Origin: Alternaria dauci
Taxonomy: Eukaryota > Ascomycota > Dothideomycetes > Pleosporales > Pleosporaceae
Direction of reading: 5' to 3'
Length of the DNA: 64,000 bases
Assembly: GCF_042100115.1 (NCBI RefSeq)
Contig: NC_091279.1
Coordinates: 1,054,001 to 1,118,000 of the forward strand
Each line of letters begins with the position of its first letter. Position 1 is the stretch's first letter. The notes beneath the pieces are model-generated. The model saw nothing but the letters and a program-made list of their open reading frames with translations, was not told the origin of the DNA and searched no databases. A program made the position numbers and the translations under genes. This document shows, piece after piece, positions 11,882 to 21,993 of this stretch.

Positions 11882-14204
11882 TCAAGAAACGTTGTTTATC
11901 CAAGCAATCTCCAAATCATCTATCTCGGGAAAAGGACCAAACGCGGATGCATCAAGATCAAGCCAGTCGGTCGTTTGCCAATCGTCCAGAAAGGTTTGCA
12001 GTCCCGGCGTGGTCACGTCCATTGGACTACTGCCAAAGATCGGCTGCAAGGCTTCCAAAGTAGAATCGGAACGAAGGTCTCGTGTCGCTTCACCACCTGA
12101 CGCTACAGCACCATCCGTATGTGACGATGAATGTGCCTGCTCTTGACGTGACCTTGCTGTTTTCCGCTTTGCCTCTGTGCGGAGTTCCTGTAGGATGATG
12201 CTATATCGACGTGAGGGCGAATTTGAGGCAGTTGCCTGGGCAAGATGCTGCATACAGCTCTCGGCTTGATCCAAGATTCTGCGGAGTTCTTCCGTGGAGG
12301 CTGTGCTATGGGCGCTCTGTTGGATAGCCCACACATACACCACGACCAAAGCACAGAAGCACACATAGTGGGTCCACCAAAATGCGTGAAACAAACGGCC
12401 CTCCCGCGCCATACGGTCAACTGCTTCCAATACTGATCGTGCAGCTGTAAGGCACTCTGTGAGGCTGTCTTTCGCGAGGATATGCATCTCAGTATTACTG
12501 CGCCTAGTGTTCTTCAAGAGAAACGGCCGATGGGCTAAGATCACAGCATGGCAATAAGAGAGCCTGAGTGCCGTCGCCTGTCGCCGGAAGGTCGGGATCA
12601 AACTACTAGGATTGACAGCACCAAGAAATGGTGGAAGCGATGCTTTCCACTGGCGTAGCTCTGCAGCTAAACGATGAGAGGCTGCAAGTCGAATCTCATC
12701 TGGCACCTGATGACGGAAGTTGGTAAGTATATAGTCTTGTACAGCAACGTCAATTAACATACTGGTTTGATTGAATAGACTTCTCGCGATATCTTTTCGG
12801 CAATTTGTGCTAGACGGGCATGATACACTAGCGACTCTATATGGCAGTCATCTGTGTTTGTGGTTTTTGGACCCGTACTGGTCATATCTTCATCATTGAC
12901 CGCGTCGGGAAAAACTTGATCGATATCTTCATCGTGATAGTGCCTGTCAAGGTGAAGGTACAGTGTCAGTGGATGTCTCATGTGCAAATTGTACAGTTGC
13001 AACTTACCTGGGCCTACCGAAAATAACGCCGAGGTATTTGTCTAGAGTGTAGGCTACCCAGAATGTGCGTTTCCTGCACTGTTCATCGATATAGTCCCGT
13101 TTGGCAGCGGTTGCTTGCCGTTTTCGATCGTCTCTTCGATGCAAACCCAAAGCAGAAATAATCTGCAAAGCATGTCCAAACGTATACCATGCCTGGTTAA
13201 AGCGGCATGACATGAGAAGGTACAAGACCTGTATGAGCCTGCATTGTGCTGATTCAAGCTTTGGGATACCAGTTTCAGCTTGGGTCAGACGTGAAGCCTC
13301 TATGAACAGCATGTCGCTCTGTGACTGCATGCCGGGTTGAGTCACTGGTGAAAGACCGATTTCTCCGCTCGCCTTCTCCTCATGGAACGATGCAATTGCC
13401 AATACAGACAACACTACCGAAGTCTTGGCGCGACCAAGATCTGTATCAACGTGAATTGTGAGTGAAAAGTTTCCCTTTCGAGTTGCAGTTGTACGTACCG
13501 TGAAAGAGAGCTCGGTGTTGTTTCGCGTTATCAGACACAGTCTCCAACCACGCTTCCACAGTAGGTCTATGCAGTAACCGGTAGGTTGCAATGCACACGT
13601 CGAAGTACAAATCGAGAAGCTGACGACTGCGATCTAATGACGGCATTTGCACCTCTCCAGTCTCTAAGAACGGCTTGTCACCCGCGTTCGTAAGCAGTTG
13701 ACGGTCTTCAGAGGACCCTAGCCCATTCACCAGGCTAGTTTCCTTATTGGAGATGCGCCGCCACGCGCGATTCAAGAATGAAAGACCAGAAGTTGAGTCG
13801 GAGTACTGGCCAGCTACCTCGAGCCCAGGAGAAGCCCGCGACGGAGGTTCCGTCTCCTCGCCGACGACAGTCATAGTTGGTGCGGCACTGAGTATAGCAT
13901 GAGGATAAGCTGGCACCGACGCAGGCTGCTGAGTGGGCTGCTGAGCGACGACAGCTGCTGGGGGAACTGGACGCGGGGAGACTACCTTGCCTCGTGAGTA
14001 GGCGGCTTCATACTGGCATGTCAGCCCCCGGCGGATACAGGTCTCGCACGGCTGGTCGCCGGAGCACTTTGACTTCCTCGCCTTGCATACATCGCATGCT
14101 CTCGTGACTTTGACCAGTCGTTGCCTCGTAGTGTTGCTGCCCGGCGCAACGTCCAGGGTCCGCTTCCGGGGTACCGTGCCGCTTGGTGCTGCATCATTAG
14201 ACAT
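11882..14204 (-). CDS. Zn2Cys6 transcription factor with Fungal_trans domain
   Basis: Exons 14204-13499, 13440-13008, 12943-12763 and 12706-11882 join in frame to 714 residues. The N-terminal binuclear zinc cluster is complete: the six cysteines are in ACDVCKARKSKC and CETCIRRGLTC, near residues 35-65. The middle-homology domain follows, with HRRDDRKR, EQCRKRTFWVAYTLDKYLG and a helical region ending in YSIKPVPDEIRLAA. The C-terminus is acidic and Trp-containing (WQTTDWLDLD), as in activation domains. The ATG at 14204 is the first in frame; the upstream frame has no ATG. It is divergent from the aldo-keto reductase gene and sits between transporter and oxidoreductase genes, so it could be a cluster-specific regulator. 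The target is not shown by sequence. Confidence 0.93.
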
Positions 14205-14700
14205 TGTGGAGTAAGGGAGGATGAGGCAAATCCGCGTTCCATCCGAAGAATCCGATGCCAAGCTTCGGTACGCTAACTGATCGGCCGCCCCGCGGAAACT
14301 CCAGATTTCACGGACGCCAACTTGAACGCATGGGTCAGGCCATTGCGAAAATTAGCGGCAACCTGGGGAGAAACTGCCACGCCCTCCACACAAAAACCAG
14401 ACAGGCTAGCTGTGTGAAAGGCCAAGGTCCACCGTCCACTTTTTTTTTTTGTGAAGGTTGTCTTGCCGCGTTTTAGTGCCAGCATCATTCTTTCCGGGGC
14501 CATTTCCGATCGCTCCTTCGGATACGTGCGTCTCTCCGTCGGACATGAAGAGTTTAAAGTTGGATGTATATATCGTCCTGATGCCTGTACACCGTCTTCA
14601 CACATTGTTTACTCTCCCAGTCTTATATCTCAAAAGCCTGGATCCACCCTGAGCGCGCGCATTTACATCCCTTATCGTGTCACGCTACACCACAACAAAC
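14205..14700. promoter_or_regulatory. Divergent promoter between the C6 regulator and the aldo-keto reductase
   Basis: These 496 bp hold no gene. A poly-T run lies near 14440 and a TATA-like tatata at 14567-14572, about 130 bp before the reductase ATG. The shared upstream region would allow co-regulation. Confidence 0.45.
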
Positions 14701-15727
14701 ATGCCTATCCCCACACACTTCACCCTCAACACAGGCGCGCAGATACCGGCTGTAGGCTTCGGCACATGGCAAGCGAAGCCAGGAGAAGTCGAACGTGCTG
14801 TCGAGACGGCGCTCAAAGCAGGCTATCGCCACATTGATTGCGCTGCCATTTACCGCAATGAAGCCGAAGTAGGCGACGGCATAAGGAGGAGTGGTGTTCC
14901 CCGTTCTGAAATCTTCCTTACCGGCAAGCTGTGGAACACCAAACATGCGCCAGAGGATGTGGAAGCTGCTCTCGACAAGTCGCTCCAAGATCTAGGCGTC
15001 GAGTATCTAGATCTGTTCCTGATGCATTGGCCTGTGTATGTCATACTCCCGTTCCATTGCAAACACGTTACACTGACACAAATGAAGTGCATTCAATGGT
15101 GCCACTGGCATATGGTTCCCACTACGCGAGAGCGGCGTGTTTGACCTCGTCGACATTGATCCCGCGACAACATACAAAGCCATGGAGAAACTCCTTGACA
15201 CCGGCAAGGTTCGCGCCATTGGCGTATCCAACTTCACCATCCAACGTCTCAGCGACCTTCTGTCAAAGACTGATGTTGTGCCGGCGGTGAATCAGATTGA
15301 AGCACATCCATACCTCCAGCAGCCTGCTCTCTTCGACTTTTGCAAGAGCAAAGGCATTCTGATTGAAGCCTATTCACCCCTTGGAAACAACCAAACAGGC
15401 GAGCCGCGAACTGTTGACGACGAACTCGTGGGCGTCTTGGGACGCAGACTAGGCATGGACGGCGGTCAGCTGCTTGCGAGCTGGGGCATCCAGAGGGGTA
15501 CGGTGGTCCTACCCAAGAGCGTCACACCGAGCAGAATCAAGAGCAATTTGCAGGTCAAGGAACTGCCCAAGGATGCTTTCGATGAGCTGAGCGGGCTGGA
15601 GAGACACAAGCGTTTCAATGTGCAGTCGCGCTGGGGGTTCGACATCTTCGAAGAACTGGGCCAGGAGCAGGTACGGAAAATCGCAGAAGACTGCGCCGAG
15701 GAAAACAAGACAAAATTCACAGTTTAG
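14701..15727 (+). CDS. Aldo-keto reductase (GCY1/YPR1-like)
   Basis: This is an NADPH-dependent reductase of aldehydes and sugars in the cytosol. Exons 14701-15035 and 15088-15727 give 324 residues, the normal AKR length. The AKR tetrad is present: Asp in HIDCAAIY, Tyr in the same motif, Lys in TGKLW, and His in FLMHWPV. The barrel signatures GFGTWQA, AIGVSNF, VNQIEAHPYLQQ and VVLPKSVTPSRI follow in order. The 52-bp intron restores AFNGATGIWFPLRESGVFD, which is not encoded continuously. The neighbouring regulator and P450 suggest a possible tailoring role, but many such reductases are general detoxifying enzymes. Confidence 0.93.
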
Positions 15728-15958
15728 ATTGGGGATACTACCATGGCATCTTATTTGGGAAAGCAGAAAGCGTTTTGTGTAAGCTTTTCCATTTGTTTGA
15801 TGGAATAGAATATGATAAGTCATTATACACACACATCAAGAACCAAGAAGTCTACAAGGCTGTGGGAACCTCTGTATTCCTTACAGTATACTATTCTGGG
15901 CTGCGGTCGTACTTCATACGACACTGGATGTGTCCATTTCCTCCATGTATATGGTTTG

Positions 15959-17736
15959 TCAATCCATGGATCCGCGAAATTTGATACGCATGATTGTTTT
16001 GTCGACAGGCCTGGCTGTGATGGACATTGTCTATTCAAAAGTAAATCACTTGCAATATTTCGCAAAGGGGATGATAGCTTACGTTGATCAACTCAGACTT
16101 TGTTTTGTATTTGCCCTTCTCGTCTATGACAGGCTGACCCGCTTCGTCCGTCTCAGCTTCTCCGAGCCCGACCTTGACGAAATCATATCGCCGCATGACG
16201 CAGGCTAGAATCACGCGGGCCTCCATGTTGGCAAGTTCCTGACCTATGCAGTTGCGCGGTCCTCGTTCAAAGGCTCTCCATGCGCTGATGGGTATCTTAC
16301 TTTCGCCAGTGGTTGGTTCGTCGTCTTCAGTTGGAGCGCTGCTGGTATCGGAGTCACCGACCCAGCGCTCGGGGACGAAATCATTTGCCGTGTCTCCGTA
16401 CACTTTGGGGTCTCGCTGAATGAGATGATGGCACAAGTATATGACGCATTTGTCGACACATATGTTTTCTCCATCCAATGTGCGCAGTTTGAAGCCGTTG
16501 TGAGACATCCGCGCTGAACCTGCCGGAGGCCAAAGTCGCAAGGCCTCTTTGATGCACGCAGAGGTGTATTTTAGCGCCTTCATAGTCTCATCCGGCTGCT
16601 TGAGGAATACATCATGTGGCTCGGAGTCACCGAAGACGGCATCGTGTTCGGCGCGGATCTTGGCGAGGCAATCTGGGTGTATTGAGAGGGCATAAAACAA
16701 CCTTTGTAGGAGGATAGCAGTGGTATCGTGTCCTGCGAAAAGGAACGATTTTACTTGGTCTGCAGTACTCTGTAAGATGTACGGAGTCAGCTCGTCAATA
16801 CCTTCTAGTGCCAGCGCCAGGACCGATCGGTCTTTCTTTCCCTTGGTGTCGGAATGCTGAGCGTTTTTAATATCTGCAAATTTCTCCATGACGCACTTCT
16901 TGACGGCCGCGTCGAGCCGTTGGCTATAGATGTACTTCTTGACGCGCAACGGCAGGTTCAACCAGGAAGCCATTAGACCGTTGTCACCAGTATATACCGC
17001 CTTGAGCGTGCGGAAGTTACGAACGATGTCATGGGCTTGTTCGCTATCGTCTTGGGCCCTACAATCAATGTTGGTGACTACGTCGCCAATAATGTCAAAA
17101 GTAACATCAGTACAGTAACTCTCCATCTCGGCTGCGACGCCTGAAGTTGCCAATGCGTCGAGCCTCTTCATGAGCGTACACGTTTTGTCGACAATGACGG
17201 GAAGTAGGGTAAGCAAATGCTGCGGCGCGAATCCCGGGTTGAAGGTTTTGCGGAGCCCTCTCCAAGATTCGCCATTTTCGCTGATCAAGGAATATCTACC
17301 AACAAGCTCTCCGAAACCCTGCTGAACAGTCGGAGATTTGGTGACACTATACTGCTGTGTTTTGCTGGCTTTTGAAACTTGCTCTGCCATGCCATGGGAT
17401 GCAATGAGAACAAGGGGATATTGCACAGGTCTTGTGTCGAAGAACATGAATTCCGGGCAGCCCTGGGCGTTCCATATATTTTCAAACACATAGTCTGCCG
17501 GCTTGTCAGCGGTGGCCGGCAACTGGGATGTAGATCCTACCCGGGTGCACGGTACTGCTGAATCCAGCCTTCCTATATCCAGCCGCGATATGTCCAAGGT
17601 GCCCAATGAGGAAATTGGACGGCAGCGTGCTGGGAATATGCGCGTATCGTTTGAAGCGCCATTGGCTTATTTGGAGATATAGAAGCCATGCGACAGCTGG
17701 AGCAAGCGCTAGGAGGGCGTACGAGGGGTACGACAT
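15959..17736 (-). CDS. Cytochrome P450 monooxygenase
   Basis: This is a microsomal heme-thiolate monooxygenase. Exons 17736-17541, 17494-16083 and 16030-15959 give 559 residues. An N-terminal hydrophobic anchor (YALLALAPAVAWLLYL) is followed by the C-helix WRGLRKTFNPGF, the I-helix oxygen motif FAGHDTT, the ExxR motif in KEALRLWPP, the PERW region, and the heme loop FERGPRNCIGQEL with the Cys ligand. The first intron (17495-17540) was placed so that HPDYVFENIW is restored. The last exon (TARPVDKTIMRIKF) gives a normal P450 terminus. The heme loop has Glu-Arg after Phe instead of the common SxG pattern, a variant I would expect in some fungal clans. The substrate is unknown. Confidence 0.92.
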
Positions 17737-18048
17737 GAACTGCTACAGCGGGAGGGCGGCCCACAGTTGGTGCTGACGACTACCGCAGTTGTATAGTAGT
17801 GAGTAATCTGGGGTAGTAAGCTGGCCCTGCAAGCATGTGTGTCGTCGTGCAGCTTGCGGTGAGGACCTTCGGGGGCTTGTGCTCGGGCCATCGGCCTTGT
17901 GCTGAGAAATCGATGATGTAGTAGGGCCCGACACGCGGACGAAATCACCAGCGGACTGGTGATTCCGGAAGCTTCGCGCAGTACATATATTTGAAGCAGT
18001 TCGGTACACGGTTGTTTGTAGCAGCACACAGAAACATCCCATCCCACC
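17737..18048. promoter_or_regulatory. Divergent promoter with a perfect 9-bp inverted repeat
   Basis: This stretch separates the start codons of the P450 (-) and the cyclotransferase-like gene (+). AATCACCAG at 17943-17951 and CTGGTGATT at 17956-17964 are perfect inverted arms around a CGGA spacer. The geometry suits a dimeric regulator. A TATA-like acatatat lies just downstream, at about 17983-17990. Confidence 0.5.
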
Positions 18049-19086
18049 ATGGCCGCCGTCTTCGAAGCTGTGCCTGCACCATCCCAAGCGCGACTCGACG
18101 CCTCGCTGACCGACGCGCCCCTCGACACAGAGAAGCTCGTGTCGCACCAATCGATAAGAGTGCAGGAAAAGGCCAAAACGGTGCTGTACCTGGCCTATGG
18201 CTCCAACCTGTGCAACGAAACCTTCCGAGGCGTGCGCGGCATCCGTCCGCTTTCCCAAGTCAATGTCCTTGTTCCCTCGCTGCGGTTGACGTTTGATCTG
18301 CCCGGCATCCCCTACAAAGAGCCCTGTTTTGCCAACACGGCGCTGCGGGAGCCCGTCGCGCCAGACTACAACAAGGACCGGTGGCACAAGGGCTTGGTGG
18401 GCGTCGTGTACGAGGTGACGCTTTCTGATTATGCGCATATCATCGCCACCGAGGGCGGAGGGAGTGCCTACAAAGATATCCTAGTCGACTGCCACGTGCT
18501 GCCGCCCTCCAACACCGTCCCTTCTACACCTGATTCGAAGCCGTTCAAAGCGCACACACTCTTCGCGCCCATTGTAGACCAAGAAACCAACCAACGAACT
18601 GCCGACCGTGTAACGCGACCCGACCCCAGCTACGCGCAGCCCTCGGCACGATACCTCAAGCTCATAACCGATGGCGCCGCCCAATGCAACCTTCCCGACG
18701 AGTACCAGGAATACCTAAACAACATACGCACATACACCATTACAACCAAGAAGCAGGAAATGGGAAAGGCGATTTTCCTGGCCATCTGGATGCCTTTTGT
18801 CATGTTCATCTTCACCATGGGGAGGAAGCTGTCGGATGAAAAGGGGCGGTCGCCTTGGTGGCTGGCAAAGCTCAGTGCCATGATCTTTGCGGGCATGTGG
18901 ATCAGCTACGACAGCGTTTTCAAGGGCACCTTTGGTGACGGAGAGAGGACCATAGGTGACTGTACATTGCCGACGACCAATGCCAGGAGGAGAACCATGT
19001 CTTCCACCAGAGAGGATGCGGAGGAGGAAAGTTTGTTGGAAGAGTTTGGCAAGACTACGCATAGGCCACGGTCAGCGAGAGCCTGA
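18049..19086 (+). CDS. Gamma-glutamylcyclotransferase-like protein with C-terminal membrane helices
   Basis: A single-exon frame of 345 residues. YLAYGSNL at residues 47-54 is the nucleotide-loop-like signature of gamma-glutamylcyclotransferases. Glu135 in ATEGGGSAY is the expected catalytic glutamate. Family members release 5-oxoproline from gamma-glutamyl amines or peptides; GliK of the gliotoxin pathway belongs here. Unusually, two hydrophobic segments follow the catalytic domain (about 239-257 and 270-288), which suggests membrane anchoring with a charged, probably cytosolic tail. It is divergent from the P450. A role in glutathione-adduct processing within the neighbouring cluster is possible but not shown. 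Confidence 0.85.
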   Translation: MAAVFEAVPAPSQARLDASLTDAPLDTEKLVSHQSIRVQEKAKTVLYLAYGSNLCNETFRGVRGIRPLSQVNVLVPSLRLTFDLPGIPYKEPCFANTALREPVAPDYNKDRWHKGLVGVVYEVTLSDYAHIIATEGGGSAYKDILVDCHVLPPSNTVPSTPDSKPFKAHTLFAPIVDQETNQRTADRVTRPDPSYAQPSARYLKLITDGAAQCNLPDEYQEYLNNIRTYTITTKKQEMGKAIFLAIWMPFVMFIFTMGRKLSDEKGRSPWWLAKLSAMIFAGMWISYDSVFKGTFGDGERTIGDCTLPTTNARRRTMSSTREDAEEESLLEEFGKTTHRPRSARA

Positions 19087-19420
19087 ACGCTAATAAAATC
19101 CTGCCGCCTACATGGGCATTTGTACATGGTCAACGATGAAATTGCGCGACAAGTACCCTCCTTGCGTGAATTTTGCGCGCTTGCAAAACGTGTTCGAGGA
19201 GCGTAATTGCCTTGCAAGCCCAATCTGGGATCCACCCTCTAGCTGGAGCATCTCCATTATCCCAGCAAGACCGGCGAACACCGACACTCGCCGTCAGACT
19301 CCGATAAAAACTAGCCCTGAACAGCCCGTCTATTGAAAAAAGCCAAAAATCCATATCAAACCTCTTCATCTGACAATTCCAATACACAAGACTCTTAACT
19401 TCTTCACATACCAAACCACC
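19087..19420. promoter_or_regulatory. Upstream region of adenine deaminase
   Basis: A 334-bp spacer between two plus-strand genes, holding the 3' flank of the first and the promoter of the second. No other feature was recognised. Confidence 0.35.
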
Positions 19421-20497
19421 ATGTGCAAATCTCCCACTCACACGTTCTTGGCGGACCTCCCGAAATGCGAACACCACCTCCATCTAGAAGGCTGCCTCAG
19501 TCCAAGCCTTCTATTCACTCTATCGTCCAAGAACAACATCACCTTGCCATCGCCCTCTGAAGATGTCGCTTACACATCCCCGGCAACACTCACAGAACGC
19601 TATTCACACTTTACGAACCTCGATGACTTCCTGGCGTACTACTACCGTGGCATCGCAGTTGTAGTGCACGAAGAGGACTTTGAGATGCTAGCATGGGAGT
19701 ATTTCACGACTGCTGCCAAGGACGGAGTTCATCATGCAGAGGTTTTCTTCGATCCGCAGAGCCATACGGAAAGAGGAATTGACTTTGATGTCGTAGTACG
19801 CGGCTTCAATGCCGCAAGGGTGCGGGCGGAGAAAGAGCTGGGAATAACGAGTTGTCTGATCATGTGTTTCCTGAGGCATTTGCCCGCTAGTTTAGCAGCG
19901 GAGACCATGGCGCTGGCTGTCAAGGGCGGCCACTTTAATGTCAAGAGCGATAGTCAGGAGCGCGCCATTACTGGACTTGGACTGGACTCATCGGAGGTTG
20001 GATTCCGTCCGGAACTCTTTGTGGACATGTATCGCGAGGGTGAAGAGAGAGGTCTACGGAGGACAGCTCACGCGGGTGAAGAGGGCGACCCAACGTACAT
20101 TAGCGGAGCACTTGATGCGTTACACGCCGAACGCATCGACCACGGTATTCGTCTCACAGAAGACCCGGAACTGCTTAGTCGAGTGGTGAAAGAAGAGGTA
20201 CTCCTGACTGTTTGCCCGCTGAGCAATGTCTGCCTCCAGGCTGTGGAAAATGTCAGCCAGGTGCCAATCAGGACATTCCTCGAGGCAGGTGTAAAGTTCA
20301 GCATCAACAGCGACGATCCAGCATACTTTGGCGGATACATATTGAACAACTATTGCGCAGTGCAAGAAGCCTTCAACTTGAGCATGGAGGAATGGAGGAT
20401 AATCGTTAGCAATTCAATCCACGGCAGCTGGATAGGAAAGGAGCGAAAGTCTGAGTTACTGGGCTTGCTCGACGCTTGCATGAACAAGCATGCATAG
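19421..20497 (+). CDS. AAH1: Adenine deaminase (Aah1-type)
   Basis: Hydrolyses adenine to hypoxanthine and ammonia in purine salvage. The intronless frame encodes 358 residues, a typical Aah1 length. Metal-binding and catalytic motifs of the adenosine/adenine deaminase family are all visible: HxH in CEHHLHLEG (His19, His21), TAHAGEEGDP with the zinc His and catalytic Glu region, ERIDHGIRL, TVCPLSNVCL, and the zinc Asp pair in NSDDPAYFGG. The loop with SNSIHGSW near the C-terminus is more like fungal adenine deaminases than adenosine deaminases. It is the first clearly housekeeping gene after the accessory block. Confidence 0.93.
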   Translation: MCKSPTHTFLADLPKCEHHLHLEGCLSPSLLFTLSSKNNITLPSPSEDVAYTSPATLTERYSHFTNLDDFLAYYYRGIAVVVHEEDFEMLAWEYFTTAAKDGVHHAEVFFDPQSHTERGIDFDVVVRGFNAARVRAEKELGITSCLIMCFLRHLPASLAAETMALAVKGGHFNVKSDSQERAITGLGLDSSEVGFRPELFVDMYREGEERGLRRTAHAGEEGDPTYISGALDALHAERIDHGIRLTEDPELLSRVVKEEVLLTVCPLSNVCLQAVENVSQVPIRTFLEAGVKFSINSDDPAYFGGYILNNYCAVQEAFNLSMEEWRIIVSNSIHGSWIGKERKSELLGLLDACMNKHA

Positions 20498-21035
20498 TTT
20501 CATCTCTGAGTATAAAGCCTTTGATTAGAACAAAGCCCGGTTATCAGGCTACGACGAAAGTCGTTTTTTTTAATTGAACCTGACACCAAAAAGTATCTTT
20601 GAGCTACTTACTGTAATCCCATCAAGAACATCTACGAAATAAGACGGTGCATACTATCACGGGTTGATATGTTGTCCATGTGTGACACTCAAAGTCACAG
20701 AACAGGCCATCTGACACATCCGGCACAAGTCGGAGAAAACAAGCTGCTTCGTGGTAAGAGAGGTGGCCAACGAAGAGTGTTGTGATTGATGGTCAAAGTA
20801 GAACTTGATGTTTCTGGGCTGCTCGTTTCGTAGGGTATTCAGGGTCCACGGCCGTGCCATATATCAGTACCGCTCACCAGCACGCGTCTAGATCTGGTCA
20901 GCACCATCTCAGGCTAGCACTGATGTCTCCTCGTACACATTCGTAGATGGTTCAAACAAACGAGTCTTTCTGGAGTGCCCTTTAGATTCTGGTCGTTGCT
21001 CGTGGGTATCATATTCTTCCATGACTCTTCAAGAT
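20498..21035. other. Convergent intergenic region
   Basis: 538 bp between the 3' ends of adenine deaminase (+) and the RRM protein (-). A short minus-strand frame at 20657-20860 is unsupported. No repeat was found. Confidence 0.4.
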
Positions 21036-21675
21036 CTAGTCCGAGTCGTCGCTCACGTCCATCTCCATCTCGGCGTCCGAATTTTCCTCCTCTTCCTCCT
21101 CCTCACGGCCTCTCTTCTGTCCCTTGGCTGCGTCTTGCGCGTTTACAGGTACTGCTTTCTCGGGTGCAGCACCGAAACCTGCGGGCTGTGCAGATGCTTG
21201 TTCAGGCTCGTCTTCACGCTCAGGCTCGGGCATCTTGTAGGTACCGTCCAGCTTGGCTATGGTGTCGGACTTTGTCTTTGCGTATGCGACGTGCTGCGAA
21301 TGTCAGCATGTTCCATGGCAATTCCTCTGCCGGAAACAGACGCACCATGTCCTTTCCAAAGAAGGTGAAGCCCTGCAGAGCGCGCATGGCCTGGGTTGAG
21401 GAATCAATGTCGCGGAATACGACATGCGCCTGGCCTCGCATCTTCATCGTCTTGAGCGCAACAACATCGAGAACGACGCCATATGTAGCAAATAGCATGT
21501 ACAAGTTCCGCTTGAGGTCTTGTTTTTGGAGCTTGTCGGGGAGGTTGCGCACGTACAAGCTGTCCGACGTCAGTACCTAGTCTTGGGCATTGGAGAGACC
21601 AACTCACGTCCTGTTTGGGATACCTTCTTTGGGAACGGCGCCGGTGCCTGGCGGTCCGCGCGTGGAAGTAGCCAT
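21036..21675 (-). CDS. MSL1: U1A/U2B''-type snRNP protein (single RRM)
   Basis: A spliceosomal RNA-binding protein that in yeast (Msl1) binds the U2 snRNA stem-loop. Exons 21675-21608, 21559-21346 and 21293-21036 give 179 residues. RNP2 is in LYVRNLP and RNP1 in MRGQAHVVF, followed by FFGKDMHVAYAKTKSD, all very typical of the U1A/U2B'' family. Only one RRM is present, as in yeast Msl1; the animal proteins have two. The C-terminus is an acidic and charged tail (REEEEEEENSD). The U2B'' assignment is likely, but U1A cannot be excluded. It shares a short divergent promoter with the CDK gene. Confidence 0.92.
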
Positions 21676-21993
21676 ACTGTATGTAATGTGCGACAGCGTA
21701 GGCGTCGTCGGTGGTGAAGAGCTCCCCGCTGAAAAGCGCGGCCAAGCCAAAATGTTTGGGGGACGTGCATGGCGGCCGCCGCGGTCTCAGGAGCGCGGCC
21801 ACTCGCCCACCAGCCAACTACGCGCTCACCACCTCGACCCATCTGGCAGAACGAGGATTGCGCTATGGAGATTGGGTCGCATACTTCACGAGAGCCGTGG
21901 AGCAACCACTAACGCCCGTACTTTGCCATCTTCCCCACGCCGTCCTCGCTTGCAACACCCGAACCACGCCTCTCCATACTCACAACCTTCACC
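21676..21993. promoter_or_regulatory. Divergent promoter between the snRNP protein and CDK genes
   Basis: 318 bp separate the two start codons. The sequence is GC-rich, with no clear TATA box, as is usual for housekeeping fungal promoters. Confidence 0.4.

Noticed and set aside
17495..17540. A frameshift in the P450 gene between its first two exons
   Set aside because: A 46-nt intron with donor gtagga, branch ctgac and acceptor ggcag restores HPDYVFENIW in frame, so no mutation is needed.
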